From assembly GCA_031265845.1 (NCBI GenBank), contig JAISCC010000002.1, positions 1 through 38,618 of the forward strand: a stretch of DNA of 38,618 bases. Direction: 5' to 3'. Made by a program: the position numbers and the translations under genes. This stretch comes from Treponema sp. Lineage in GTDB: Bacteria; Spirochaetota; Spirochaetia; Treponematales; Breznakiellaceae. The notes beneath the pieces are model-generated. The model searched no databases and was not told the origin of the DNA. It saw nothing but the letters and a program-made list of their open reading frames with translations. Positions 1-8,641 of the stretch are shown here, piece after piece. Each line of letters opens with the position of its first letter. Within the stretch, counting starts at the first letter, position 1.

Positions 1-56
1 CGCCCCAATCAAGCCCAAGCCCTTTTGACGCGCTCACCCTTTCTCTTGGGTGTCTC

Positions 57-86
57 ACTCTATCACACCACCTCCCTTTTTGTCAA
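57..86 (-). promoter_or_regulatory. Leftward promoter, TTGACA-18-TAGAGT
   Basis: On the minus strand a perfect -35 box TTGACA (81-86) is followed after 18 nt by TAGAGT (57-62). It is the second of two tandem promoters that point out of the window to the left. The gene they drive is not visible. Strong tandem promoters would suit an rRNA, tRNA or other highly expressed unit, but that is a guess. Confidence 0.6.
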
Positions 87-170
87 CCCCTTCCTCTCAT
101 CTTTTCTTCAAAATAATTCTTTTGCTTCACTTTCTGGAAGGCGCGACATAACGAAAGGCGCGTGAGTGTT

Positions 171-200
171 AATATAACAAAATATCTCATATTTTGTCAA
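171..200 (-). promoter_or_regulatory. Leftward promoter, TTGACA-18-TATATT, with palindrome in the spacer
   Basis: On the minus strand TTGACA (195-200) and TATATT (171-176) are separated by 18 nt. The spacer carries an inverted repeat, AAAATAT-GAG-ATATTTT (179-195), which could be an operator. It lies downstream of the ExbB-type gene stop at 296, so it starts a new transcription unit rather than serving the aro operon. Confidence 0.6.
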
Positions 201-295
201 CCCTTTTTTCACTTTTTTTTAAATTTTTTTTTAAATTCCACTATTGTCTTTACCATAAAGAAATTGAGCGCATTACGCCAAACGCCAGATGGCGC

Positions 296-1012
296 TTACG
301 TATACTCGTGCAGAGAGAGTACGTTTTTCTCTCCGGGTCCGGGGAGAAGTTTGCGGTCGATTTTGCTTTTGTTTTTGGCGTTGAGCCGAACTATGTCAAT
401 AATGAGGTCTGTGCAGGACTTCTCCGTATCCGCTGCGAATTTATCGACGACATGGGAGAGGAGAGAATGAGAGACCATTGCGATAATAGCTATAATGAGT
501 CCAAAAACCGTGGTGATGAGAGCTTCGTAGATACCGTTTGCCACGATTTGGGCGTTGACGTTTTCCGCTTCCGCAATGGATTTGAACGCGCCGATCATGC
601 CGGACACGGTGCCGAGGAAACCGGTAAGCGGGGATAGGGATCCCAACGCCGTGAGAAAGTTAAAGCCATTTTCAAGGGTGTTGACGCACGTCAAAGCTTC
701 GGCTTCCGCAGCCTTTTCTATCTCGCGTTCAGAGAGGTCGTGATGATTGACAAGGCTCAGAAGTACGCGCGCTCCAATTCTACGGTTTGTCAGGGAAGAA
801 AGATAATCTCGCGCCCCCGCCATATTGCCGGTGACAAGGTAACCTTCGACCCGCATTTTAAGATCGTCCAAACGCAAATTGTGATAGAGAAGAAAAACGA
901 CCCGCTCAAGAGCGATTGCAATGGTTGCGATTGAGAACAAGAGCAAGGGCCACATGAATATCCCGCCCATTCTGAAGAGTTCCAATAAAGAAAAATCACC
1001 GTTTCCTTCCAT
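296..1012 (-). CDS. MotA/TolQ/ExbB-family proton channel protein
   Basis: A 238-residue inner-membrane protein of the MotA/TolQ/ExbB family, whose members use proton flow to energise outer-membrane work. Three hydrophobic segments are visible at about residues 15-37, 110-138 and 155-178. The family core around residues 118-138 (LSPLTGFLGTVSGMIGAF) is well preserved. The start chosen is the ATG at 1012, preceded by AAAGGAAC; a longer open frame would run back into aroC and is unlikely. It follows the aroC stop by 7 nt, so it is probably co-transcribed. No ExbD/TolR partner follows: the next 295 bases hold only leftward promoters. The partner must be elsewhere, or the protein works alone. Confidence 0.88.
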   Translation of the reverse strand: MEGNGDFSLLELFRMGGIFMWPLLLFSIATIAIALERVVFLLYHNLRLDDLKMRVEGYLVTGNMAGARDYLSSLTNRRIGARVLLSLVNHHDLSEREIEKAAEAEALTCVNTLENGFNFLTALGSLSPLTGFLGTVSGMIGAFKSIAEAENVNAQIVANGIYEALITTVFGLIIAIIAMVSHSLLSHVVDKFAADTEKSCTDLIIDIVRLNAKNKSKIDRKLLPGPGEKNVLSLHEYT

Positions 1013-1019
1013 GCTATAA

Positions 1020-2183
1020 TCAGTTCCTTTCCCTGTTTTTCCATTGTAACAGAAGCATATCGGCAAGGACAAGGGCTGCCATGGCTTCCACAACCGGAAC
1101 GGCGCGAGGGACGATGCAGACATCATGCCTGCCTTTGACAATGAGTTCCCGCACCGAACCGGAGCGGTCAATGGTCGCCTGCTTCTTCGATATTGAAGGC
1201 GTTGGTTTGAACGCGACGCGGAATTCCAGCGGCATGCCATTGCTTATGCCGCCGAGTATGCCGCCCGCATTGTTTGTTTTGAAGGATACCGGAGGTACGC
1301 CGCGTGGCAACGCCGGAGGCGGCGATGCCAGTGGACTTGCCGACGGAAGTTCGGCCGGATTGCTTTGATACGGAACGGGAACATCGTTGAGCAGGGAACC
1401 CTGACTATCGGCGGAGGCAAAGCCCGCCCCGAATTCAACGCCTTTTGTCGCGCCTATGGAAAGCATGGCCTGGGCGAGGCGGGCGTCAAGTTTGTCGAAA
1501 ACAGGCTCGCCGAGACCGGGCGGCGCGCCGCGAACAACACAGGCGACAACGCCGCCCGCGCTGTCGCCGTCACGCCGAAGCCGCTCAATTTTCGCCAGAA
1601 TCGCCTCAAACGCCCCGGAAGATACGGGCATACGCAAACTGTTATGTTCCACCTGCGCGAGGCTGAAAGACGGATCGTCAGACGCGGGCGCGGCGACGCC
1701 GGCAATGGAAGCGGACCACGCCTGAATGACAACGCCGTATTGGGAGAGAAAGGCTTTTGCGACCGCGCCTGCGGCGACCCTGCCGACCGTCTCCCTGCCA
1801 GAACTGCGGCCGCCGCCGCAGTGATCGCGGATTCCGAACTTGGCTTCCCACGTCCAATCCGCATGACCGGGACGGTACACATCGCGCAAGGCGTCGTAAT
1901 CTCTTGAATGATGATCGCTGTTGCGGATAATGACGGCGATGGGCGTACCCAAAGTCTTGCCCTCAAACACGCCGGAGAGGATTTCCGGCTCATCGGCTTC
2001 CCGCCGCGTTGTGGACGCGGGCGCGTTGCCCCCCGGTCTACGTCGCGCAAGCTCCCGCGCTATGATTTCTTTGTCGATTGGCGTTCCGGCAGGGCAACCG
2101 TCTATGACGCACCCCAACGCCGCGCCGTGAGATTCGCCAAAGGTGGTGACACTGAACAGCGAGCCGAATGTGTTGCCGCTCAC
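1020..2183 (-). CDS. aroC: Chorismate synthase
   Basis: Catalyses the last shikimate step, EPSP to chorismate, with reduced FMN. Of 387 residues, the family signatures are clear: GESHG at 17-21, the GGGRSSGRET segment at about 123-132, and the C-terminal block RSGSVRELIVKGRHD at about 340-354. The start is GTG, overlapping the upstream HD-GYP stop as GTGA, which implies translational coupling; MSGNTFG is the usual family N-terminus. Between residues about 268 and 300 there is a Pro/Ala/Ser-rich stretch where most homologues have a short acidic loop before the TNNAGGI motif. It follows an HD-GYP gene and precedes an ExbB-type gene. Function is confident; the loop is the odd part. Confidence 0.96.
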   Translation of the reverse strand: MSGNTFGSLFSVTTFGESHGAALGCVIDGCPAGTPIDKEIIARELARRRPGGNAPASTTRREADEPEILSGVFEGKTLGTPIAVIIRNSDHHSRDYDALRDVYRPGHADWTWEAKFGIRDHCGGGRSSGRETVGRVAAGAVAKAFLSQYGVVIQAWSASIAGVAAPASDDPSFSLAQVEHNSLRMPVSSGAFEAILAKIERLRRDGDSAGGVVACVVRGAPPGLGEPVFDKLDARLAQAMLSIGATKGVEFGAGFASADSQGSLLNDVPVPYQSNPAELPSASPLASPPPALPRGVPPVSFKTNNAGGILGGISNGMPLEFRVAFKPTPSISKKQATIDRSGSVRELIVKGRHDVCIVPRAVPVVEAMAALVLADMLLLQWKNRERN

Positions 2184-3373
2184 CGAAACGCCCCAAGAAC
2201 ATCCGCCGTAATGTCGCGGTCAATGGCGTTTCTGCCAGCCATGCCTCCCATGATGCGGGAAACTTCCGCGTGTTCAAGAGGCTTGCGATAGGGGCGTTCT
2301 TCGGTGAGCGCTTGATAAATGTCGATGCATGCCATAAGTCGGGAACCGAAATCAAGGTCTTTCGCGGCAAACCCATACGGATAGCCTGAACCGTCGAGTT
2401 TCTCGTGGTGATTGCTCGCCCATTCGGTAATATCCTCAAAACCCTTGATGACTTCGAGCATACGGCGCGTATAAAACACATGGGGTTTCACAAGGTCAAA
2501 TTCTTCGATTGTCAAAGAGGCGGCTTTATCCAATATGGCGTTTGGCACCGCGAGTTTGCCTATATCGTGCAAGTGCGCGGCCAGAATGAGTTTTGTTTTG
2601 CGCTCTTCGTCAAAATTGTAGAAATCCGCCATAATCGTCGATTTTTCAGCGATGCCGCGTGAATGTCTTCCGGTAAACGGCGATTTTTCATCAACAAATT
2701 TACTGAAAATACTCGCTATGGACGCCAGTTCCCGCAATGTCATTTCCATGTGATAATGGGGAACGCTCCGGTTAAGCTCCACGTCTATGAACCTGTTGTC
2801 AAGAGAGAGCCAGAACGCCAGCGAGTTAATCTCATCAAAAGCCTCGCATAAATCAGGAAGAAACCGGGAGCCTTTCCACTCAGCCACCTTTGCGCCGACT
2901 TCTTTGCGACCCGATCCCTGCGCGTACATGATTTCAACCGTATCAGCCAAATGAATAATATACGCCAGAAGCGGGATTGTTCGCCCGGACATGCCAAAGT
3001 ACCCGCTGCCGTCATACGCCTCGTGGTGGTACAAAATCATGCCTTCACGAGGTTTCAAAAACGGAAAGGCTTTAAGATTATTCTCGCCGACTATACAGTG
3101 CGACATGAATCGTTCTATATCTGAGATGCCGCCAGTAGAGAGTTTGTTGTAAAGCAGATTGGTAATGCCGTTGTCATGCAACACCGCGCCCGCGTAGAGA
3201 TCAAACATGTCTTCGGCGGACAACCCAAGCCGCGCCCCAAGCCGTATGGCTATAAGCGCGACGCGTTTATTGTGATTGGTGACATTTGAACGAATGCTTG
3301 ATTCCAGGAAATCAAGCGCCATGACAAACGCCCCCACGAATTCATTCCTATTGAAAGTCATATATTCAGCCAT
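2180..3373 (-). CDS. Protein with two HD-GYP domains, probable c-di-GMP phosphodiesterase
   Basis: A 397-residue soluble protein with two HD-GYP-type units. The first (about residues 34-150) has LHDNG at 65-69 and HHEAYDGSGYF at 116-126, so the GYP signature is altered to GYF. The second (about 235-375) is canonical, with HDIGK at 269-273 and HHEKLDGSGYP at 322-332. HD-GYP proteins hydrolyse cyclic di-GMP; the second unit is the likely catalytic one and the first may be degenerate or regulatory. The ATG at 3373 has GGAGGAA about 10 nt upstream. The 3' end overlaps aroC by 4 nt. No receiver or sensor domain is attached, so the input is unknown. Confidence 0.9.
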   Translation of the reverse strand: MAEYMTFNRNEFVGAFVMALDFLESSIRSNVTNHNKRVALIAIRLGARLGLSAEDMFDLYAGAVLHDNGITNLLYNKLSTGGISDIERFMSHCIVGENNLKAFPFLKPREGMILYHHEAYDGSGYFGMSGRTIPLLAYIIHLADTVEIMYAQGSGRKEVGAKVAEWKGSRFLPDLCEAFDEINSLAFWLSLDNRFIDVELNRSVPHYHMEMTLRELASIASIFSKFVDEKSPFTGRHSRGIAEKSTIMADFYNFDEERKTKLILAAHLHDIGKLAVPNAILDKAASLTIEEFDLVKPHVFYTRRMLEVIKGFEDITEWASNHHEKLDGSGYPYGFAAKDLDFGSRLMACIDIYQALTEERPYRKPLEHAEVSRIMGGMAGRNAIDRDITADVLGAFR

Positions 3374-3470
3374 GTTATCGTTCCTCCATTCGCCGGTTTT
3401 CCACTTGCGCGCCGCTTTCTTCTAGCGGGCGCCCCTGGAAACCCGGCTGGGTTCACGGAGGCGCCAGGGT

Positions 3471-3520
3471 AAAAAACCTCTGAAAACTGTCGAACCGAAG
3501 GTTCGCGTTTTCAGAGGTTT
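3471..3520 (-). terminator. Intrinsic terminator of the flavodoxin-ferredoxin gene
   Basis: A perfect 14-bp stem (3474-3487 with 3507-3520, AAACCTCTGAAAAC and its complement) encloses a second small hairpin (CGAACC/GGTTCG). Read on the minus strand it ends in TTTTTT. It lies just downstream of the gene ending at 3567 and separates it from the HD-GYP operon. A further hairpin (CCCTGG 3433-3438 with CCAGGG 3464-3469) follows in the HD-GYP leader. Confidence 0.85.
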
Positions 3521-3566
3521 CTATAGAATTACACTCCATACAATATACTGCCGGTTATTCATAAAG

Positions 3567-4403
3567 TCAAAGATTCCGTATCAGCATATCGGCGGCTTTT
3601 ATATCGGGATGATGGTACCGTTCCGAATCCGGCGTGACGCGGACATACCGGATAGCCCGCGTGGGACACCAGTTGAGGCAGGCTTGGCAATGCTCGCACA
3701 CGGACGAAAAAACGGGTTTGTTTTCTATTATCGTAATAGCGCCCGCAGGACATATCCTCGCGCACAGCCCGCAACCGTTGCACCGCTCCGTCGGCTTGTA
3801 CCCCTTCACAAACAGCCTCTTTGCAACGCGGAACAGCGAAGAAACAAGCGTCGAAAAAGGGCGGACGGTCAGAACCACGCGGCTTGTCTTCCGCTTCTCA
3901 ATCGCCCGCGCCATATCTTCCGTAGCCGCCCGCTGCATGGCAAGGCGTTTTTCTTTTGTCGCGGGCGAGGGAACGCCGAAGATCGTGATGTAGTTTTCCA
4001 CGCAGGGGATGCCGCCCGCGAAAGACAGCGGCGTTTTCTTCCGCTTCAGAATACGGCTCGCTTCCGCGAGAGCGCCGCCCGGATCCGACCCGAATGTCGC
4101 CAGCGCGGCGATATACGGGGCGCGGATTTCCGCTTTTAAAAGGAAGTCCCGCACCATGGACGGCGTTTGGTATGCGTACGCCGGAAACAAAACTATCACG
4201 GCGTCCGCTTCTATCATTATGGATTCTCGCCGCATCTCCGAGGCAATGTTAAACATCTCGCACGCTTTTGGCGCCGGAGACGGCACTTCCGGCGTATACG
4301 CCGTCTCCGGCGCCAATGGTTTTGGACGCGCCAGCAGTTCCACAAGCCGCCTCGCGGACCACAAGGTGTTGCCGGTTCCGCTGAAATAGTATATCTTCGT
4401 CAT
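3567..4403 (-). CDS. Flavodoxin-like/ferredoxin fusion (EFR1-type)
   Basis: A 278-residue electron-transfer protein. The N-terminus YYFSGTGNT (5-13) is the FMN phosphate loop of a flavodoxin fold. The C-terminus has two [4Fe-4S] clusters: Cys 208, 211, 214, 218 and Cys 236, 239, 242, 246. This arrangement matches the EFR1 family of ferredoxin-flavodoxin proteins of anaerobes; the redox partner is not known. The ATG at 4403 is preceded by GAGGAAGAG. The gene stands alone, with a terminator behind it and the tandem-repeat array directly upstream, so its promoter must sit in or beside that array. Confidence 0.9.
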   Translation of the reverse strand: MTKIYYFSGTGNTLWSARRLVELLARPKPLAPETAYTPEVPSPAPKACEMFNIASEMRRESIMIEADAVIVLFPAYAYQTPSMVRDFLLKAEIRAPYIAALATFGSDPGGALAEASRILKRKKTPLSFAGGIPCVENYITIFGVPSPATKEKRLAMQRAATEDMARAIEKRKTSRVVLTVRPFSTLVSSLFRVAKRLFVKGYKPTERCNGCGLCARICPAGAITIIENKPVFSSVCEHCQACLNWCPTRAIRYVRVTPDSERYHHPDIKAADMLIRNL

Positions 4404-4424
4404 ACTCTCTTCCTCACGCCAAAT

Positions 4425-5425
4425 ACTTCCGCATCTTTTTCTAAAGACTCGCGCATCTTTCTAAAAAAACTTCCGCATCTTTTTTTAGAGACATGCGCAT
4501 CTCTTTCTAGAGACTCACGTAGCTTTTTGAAAAACTCCCGTATCTCTTTCCAAAGACTCATATAGCTTTCTAAAAAACGTTCATATCTCTTTCTAGAGAC
4601 TCACGCAGCTTTCTAAAAACTCCCGCGCCTCTTTCTAAAGAGTCACATAGCTTTTATAAAGAACGTCCGTATCGCTTTCTACAGACTCGCGCAGCTTTTT
4701 GAAAAACTCCCGCATCTCTTTCTCAAGACGCGCACATCTTTTGAAAAATTCCCGCGCCTCTTTCTAAAGACTCGCGTAGCTTCTATAAAGAACGTCCGCA
4801 TCTCTTTCTACAGACTCGCGTAGCTTTTTGAAAAACTCCCGTATCTCTTTCCAAAGACTCATATAGCTTTCTAAAAACTCCCGCGCCTCTTTCTAAAGAC
4901 TCGCGTAAGCTTTCTAAAAAACTCCTGCGCCTCTTTCCAAAGAGTCACATAGCTTCTATAAAGAACGTCCATATCGCTTTCTACAGACTCGCGCAGCTTT
5001 CTAAAAAACATTCATATCTCTTTCTATAGATTCGTGCAACTTTTATAAAACTCCTGCGCCTCTTTCCAAAGAGTCACATAGCTTTTATAAAGAATGTCCG
5101 TATCTCTTTCTACAGACTCGCGTAGCTTTTTGAAAAACTCCCGCATCTCTTTCTCAAGACGCACGCATCTTTTTGAAAAATTCCCGCGCCTCTTTCCAAA
5201 GAGTCACATAGCTTCTATAAAGAACGTCCGTATCGCTTTCTACAGACTCGCGCAGCTTTTTGAAAAACTCCCGCATCTCTTTCTCAAGACGCGCGCAGCT
5301 TTCTAAAAAAACTTCCGCATCTTTTTTTAGAGACATGCGCATCTCTTTCTAAAAACTCACGTAGTTTTCTAAAAAACGTTCTTATCTCTTTCTACAGACT
5401 CGTGTAGCTTTTATAAAAAAGCGGT
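4425..5425. repeat. Degenerate tandem array of about 43-bp units
   Basis: About 22 imperfect direct repeats of 42-44 bp fill the 1-kb gap between the flavodoxin gene and the epimerase gene. Each unit contains CTCTTTCT, then GACTCGCG, then AGCTTT. Neighbouring units differ in a recurring order (roughly 43, 42 and 44 bp), giving a higher-order period near 129-132 bp. Read on the minus strand, single units encode charged, coiled-coil-like peptides such as EKEMREFFKKLRES. Unit lengths are not multiples of three, so no frame stays open. The array covers the last codons and the stop of the epimerase gene. Nothing else is visible in this stretch. Confidence 0.9.
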
Positions 5426-6441
5426 TTGTAGACCTTGAAATAAAAATCAACCTGTTCCGCAATGGCTTCCGCAATGGGGCGCGGCGAGTAGCCAGTCAGG
5501 GCGCTGATTTTTTCGTGAGAGAAATTGCAGTTGTCCCCCAGCACTTTTATGGCGTAGGGCGTAAACATGAGCGTCCGCTTCATCAGAACAGCGTGCCATT
5601 CCGCGAAATATGAGAAAAACGCGACCAGCGGCAAGGGCAAGCGGATTTTCGGCGGACGAACGCCCGCTGCCTGAGCCGCCATAGCCACCAAATCTTCAAC
5701 CGAAACAACATGACCCGAAAGAATGTAGCTTTCGCCTTTCACGCCTTTTTCGGCCAGATCCGCGAGGGCTTTCGCAACATCCCGCACATCCACAAAATCG
5801 TAGCGTCCGTTGAGGCAAACCGGAAGCCGGCGTTCCGCCACATCCACGACCATTTGCCCAAAATTTGAGCGCTTGAGCTCAAAGCCGCCGACAATGCCAG
5901 ACGGCATACCGATAACCGCGTCCAAGCCCCGGTCACGCGCCGCGTCCAGCACAAGATTGGACGCCTGCGCCTTGGTGACGGCGTAGGCTCCATGCACCGC
6001 GTCAGGATCAAAACGCGGAATTTCCTTTAGCGCCGATGTTTTGTCGTGAAAGGGCAGCGTATGCACGGTGCCGGTATACACAAGCCGCTTGACGCCGCAG
6101 TCCAGGCAGGCGTTTATCACGTTTTCCGTGCCGACAACATTCACGGCATACAAATCACGGTCTATATTGCTGGCAATGGAAACGATGCCCGCCAGATGGT
6201 AGACATAGGCGGCGCCGGAAAACGCGCCCGCCAACTCCTCCGGCTTCCGTATATCCGCAACAACAATCTCATCCGCATATTGTCGCAGAAACGGCAACGC
6301 GACGTCATTTTGGCGATGCGCAAGGGCGCGCACCACGCACCCCCGCGACTTTAGTTCCGCGCAGAGCGCAAGACCCGTGCGCCCTGCGGCTCCGGTAACC
6401 ACATGCAGGATTCCATCTTGATGGATATTTCCATCACTCAT
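5392..6441 (-). CDS. NAD-dependent epimerase/dehydratase (extended SDR)
   Basis: A 349-residue extended short-chain dehydrogenase/reductase. The N-terminal nucleotide motif TGAAGRTG is at 16-23 and the catalytic YxxxK is Y153/K157. The usual catalytic Ser position appears to be Thr (YTGT, 122-125). It resembles the NAD-dependent epimerase or 3-beta-HSD-like group; the substrate cannot be read from sequence. The ATG at 6441 has AGGAGG, and rnz ends 9 nt upstream, so the two form an operon. The C-terminal residues KSYTSL and the TAG stop lie in the first unit of the 43-bp array, so the natural end may have been replaced by repeat sequence. Confidence 0.88.
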   Translation of the reverse strand: MSDGNIHQDGILHVVTGAAGRTGLALCAELKSRGCVVRALAHRQNDVALPFLRQYADEIVVADIRKPEELAGAFSGAAYVYHLAGIVSIASNIDRDLYAVNVVGTENVINACLDCGVKRLVYTGTVHTLPFHDKTSALKEIPRFDPDAVHGAYAVTKAQASNLVLDAARDRGLDAVIGMPSGIVGGFELKRSNFGQMVVDVAERRLPVCLNGRYDFVDVRDVAKALADLAEKGVKGESYILSGHVVSVEDLVAMAAQAAGVRPPKIRLPLPLVAFFSYFAEWHAVLMKRTLMFTPYAIKVLGDNCNFSHEKISALTGYSPRPIAEAIAEQVDFYFKVYKPLFYKSYTSL

Positions 6442-6450
6442 ACCACCCTC

Positions 6451-7377
6451 CTAATCCACATATTCAACAGGAAAAACCATCCTATCTTTTGAAAGAACCG
6501 TTTGCGGGAACACCGCCTGCGCTTCCTTTACAAGCCGCTTCAGATCGTAATCGTTATAACGGGGGCTGTAGTGGATAAGCGCGAGGCGTTTCACGGCCGC
6601 CTTTGCCGCGAGAACCGCAGCTTGCTCCGCTGTCATGTGCTTTTTTTCGCGGGCGGTCTCCAGAAGCGCCTTTTCAAACATGCCCTCACAGACGAACAGA
6701 TCCGAACCGGCGACTTCCCCGGCGATGTCCGGAAAAGCAAGCGTATCCGTAACAAAAGAGAATTTTCTGCCGGAACGCGCCGGACCCAGCACATCTTCCG
6801 GCTTCACCACGGAACCATCCGCAGCCGGCGCCGGTTCGCCCGCCTGTAATTTCGCCCACAAGGGACCCACCGGCACTCCGAGCGCCTTCGCCTTTTCAGG
6901 ATGAAATTCGCCAGGGCGCTTGTCTTCCTCTAGCGTATAGCCGAAACAGGGCTTGGTGTGCCGCAACGGAAAGGCGCGGACGCGGAATCCTTCTCCTTCC
7001 CACACCGTAGACGCGGCGTTTATTTCTTTTACTATGATTTCGTAATTGATGTACATATCAAGTACGCGGCGGCTTGTTTCAATGTACTCCGCAATGCGGG
7101 GCGGTCCTATGATATACAGCGGATCATCGCGGTCTACCTGGGAGGAAAGCATAAGCAATCCCGGAATGCCGGTAACATGATCCGCGTGGGTGTGGCTCAC
7201 GAAAATGGCGGATATTTTCTTCCACCGGAGGTTGAGCTTGCGGAGGGACACCTGCGTTCCCTCGCCTCCGTCAAACAGGAACAATTCTCCTTCGCGGCGA
7301 AGCAACACCGAGGTTAAATGACGGTTGGGCAGCGGCATCATGCCGCCGCAACCTAGAATAAAGGCTTCCATATTCAT
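6451..7377 (-). CDS. rnz: Ribonuclease Z
   Basis: A metallo-beta-lactamase-fold endonuclease that trims the 3' end of pre-tRNA. Of 308 residues, the zinc motif HTHADH is at 62-67; further ligands are in the PLRHTKPCFGY segment, in TDT (about 215-217) and in the late LIHYSPRY segment. The length suits the bacterial short-form family. The start chosen is the ATG at 7377; no Shine-Dalgarno is evident and a second ATG lies two codons later. The open frame continues upstream with a Pro/Ala-rich stretch that is unlikely to be protein. First gene of a two-gene operon with the epimerase. Confidence 0.93.
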   Translation of the reverse strand: MNMEAFILGCGGMMPLPNRHLTSVLLRREGELFLFDGGEGTQVSLRKLNLRWKKISAIFVSHTHADHVTGIPGLLMLSSQVDRDDPLYIIGPPRIAEYIETSRRVLDMYINYEIIVKEINAASTVWEGEGFRVRAFPLRHTKPCFGYTLEEDKRPGEFHPEKAKALGVPVGPLWAKLQAGEPAPAADGSVVKPEDVLGPARSGRKFSFVTDTLAFPDIAGEVAGSDLFVCEGMFEKALLETAREKKHMTAEQAAVLAAKAAVKRLALIHYSPRYNDYDLKRLVKEAQAVFPQTVLSKDRMVFPVEYVD

Positions 7378-8641
7378 AATAGAGGACACTATAGCAGAAA
7401 AGGGAGTGAAGGGCAATGGCGGCGGGTGAGGAGCAAGAGGGTTTGCCCTGCGGCTTGTAGCCGTGGCTATTGGTGTCTGACGCCATTGGGGGGCAGCGGA
7501 AGACCACGCCATTTAAACCCATTGTGCGGACGCGGGCTATTGCCGTGGGATTGCGGGTTTTAGCCTTAATTCCGGCGGCTAAAGCCACTATCTTTCCGAC
7601 TGCGCTATTTCCTGCCTCGCATCCATAACCGAAACGGTGGCGTGTCATCCACGCAACAAGTTTTTTGACAAAATTGTGCCAACAATTGCCAAATCCTGTA
7701 ATAATATCAAAGCATGTAACGGCGCCAACATAGTAGACATGGTACAGTATGGAAAAAGAAGCTGGAAGGGGGCTGAGTACCGATGCGCTCAGCAAGCGGC
7801 GGAAAATAATCATACGGATAAAACAAAACAGACGCCGCTCCGCTGAAATTGTTGAGGCGGCCGGGTGTTCACGGCAATCAATTTACTCAACCGGATCGCT
7901 TCTCTCCGGAGTATGGCTACAGTTCACGAAACGGCGCCCAGAACGGTTCGCATCTGTTCAGCCACGGCATCCATGAGGGCGTGCGGTTGAACAGGGCAAC
8001 CAAAAATTTTGCGTATTCCAGGGGCGGCAATGAATATTCATGGCCGCCCTGTTTCTATAAAAGGTATAAACCCCATCATCCCGCGCGGACAATTCCCTGA
8101 ATACCCGCTAAAAGGGGATCCCGCCTTGAAACGCGATTGAGCAAACCCCCGCTGAATACGGTATCGCCTTACGCAGAACATTCTTGATAGTACGGTCATT
8201 CATCACGCCGAAGGACGAAACGTTACCGCGCCTTTGCTCGGCGCGGTAAAAACAATACACGCGCTTCATGTTGCAGCCTCCGGAAACGGGTTTAATGAAA
8301 ACGCCCATTGGCTTCATGGCGTCTCCTTTCGCTAATTTAGATTTCCCTCATCCTATGATGAAACAGGAATCCGGCGCACACCCTTTATGAAAGGGAAACC
8401 ATCGCCAGTACTCATAGCGATTCCCGATACGAGATCATCAAAACCTTATGAACCGTCAGGATAAAAGGTTGCAAGTTCCCGCCCCTATTGAGGCGGCATA
8501 GTGAAAACACGGAGCAAAGACACATCCAAATTTGTGAAAAATAAAGAATAGGCTGGACTATTTCGACTTTTGACCGTTTGGAGGCGCCATGCCGCCGCCA
8601 GTATCTTCAATCTACAAGAATCGCATGGTTGTCTTAAATTT
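7378..8641. other. Gene-poor stretch between rnz and the first attC-like repeat
   Basis: About 1.26 kb with no convincing full-length gene. Open frames here are short, mostly lack Shine-Dalgarno sites and change frame. One small frame with a good Shine-Dalgarno (8108-8317) is listed separately. A short plus-strand frame at 7749-7900 has a helix-turn-helix-like peptide (AEIVEAAGCSRQSIY) that could be the stub of a transposase. Base composition is like the surrounding housekeeping DNA, so this is probably decayed sequence rather than a recent import. Confidence 0.5.
8108..8317 (-). CDS. Small unknown protein, possible recombinase remnant
   Basis: A 69-residue frame with AAAGGAG about 7 nt before its ATG, so it may be translated. 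The segment MKRVYCFYR (17-25) resembles the first strand of large serine recombinases, and DRTIKNVLRKAI (41-52) resembles a segment of their recombinase domain. The catalytic Ser and everything between are missing. If that reading is right, this is an internally deleted remnant. It could equally be an unrelated short gene. Confidence 0.3.
   Translation of the reverse strand: MKPMGVFIKPVSGGCNMKRVYCFYRAEQRRGNVSSFGVMNDRTIKNVLRKAIPYSAGVCSIAFQGGIPF

Noticed and set aside
5154-5342. A 62-residue coiled-coil protein encoded by the array
   Set aside because: The frame is open by chance over little more than one superunit; other units put it out of frame, and there is no Shine-Dalgarno.
4425-5425. 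CRISPR array
   Set aside because: Units are contiguous, imperfect and 42-44 bp long with no unique spacers, and no cas genes are near.
7271-7813. A 180-codon minus-strand gene upstream of rnz
   Set aside because: It overlaps the rnz N-terminus out of frame, is low in recognisable motifs and has no Shine-Dalgarno.
7749-7976. Transposase with a helix-turn-helix
   Set aside because: Only about 30 residues look right, there is no Shine-Dalgarno, and no inverted repeats or catalytic domain follow.
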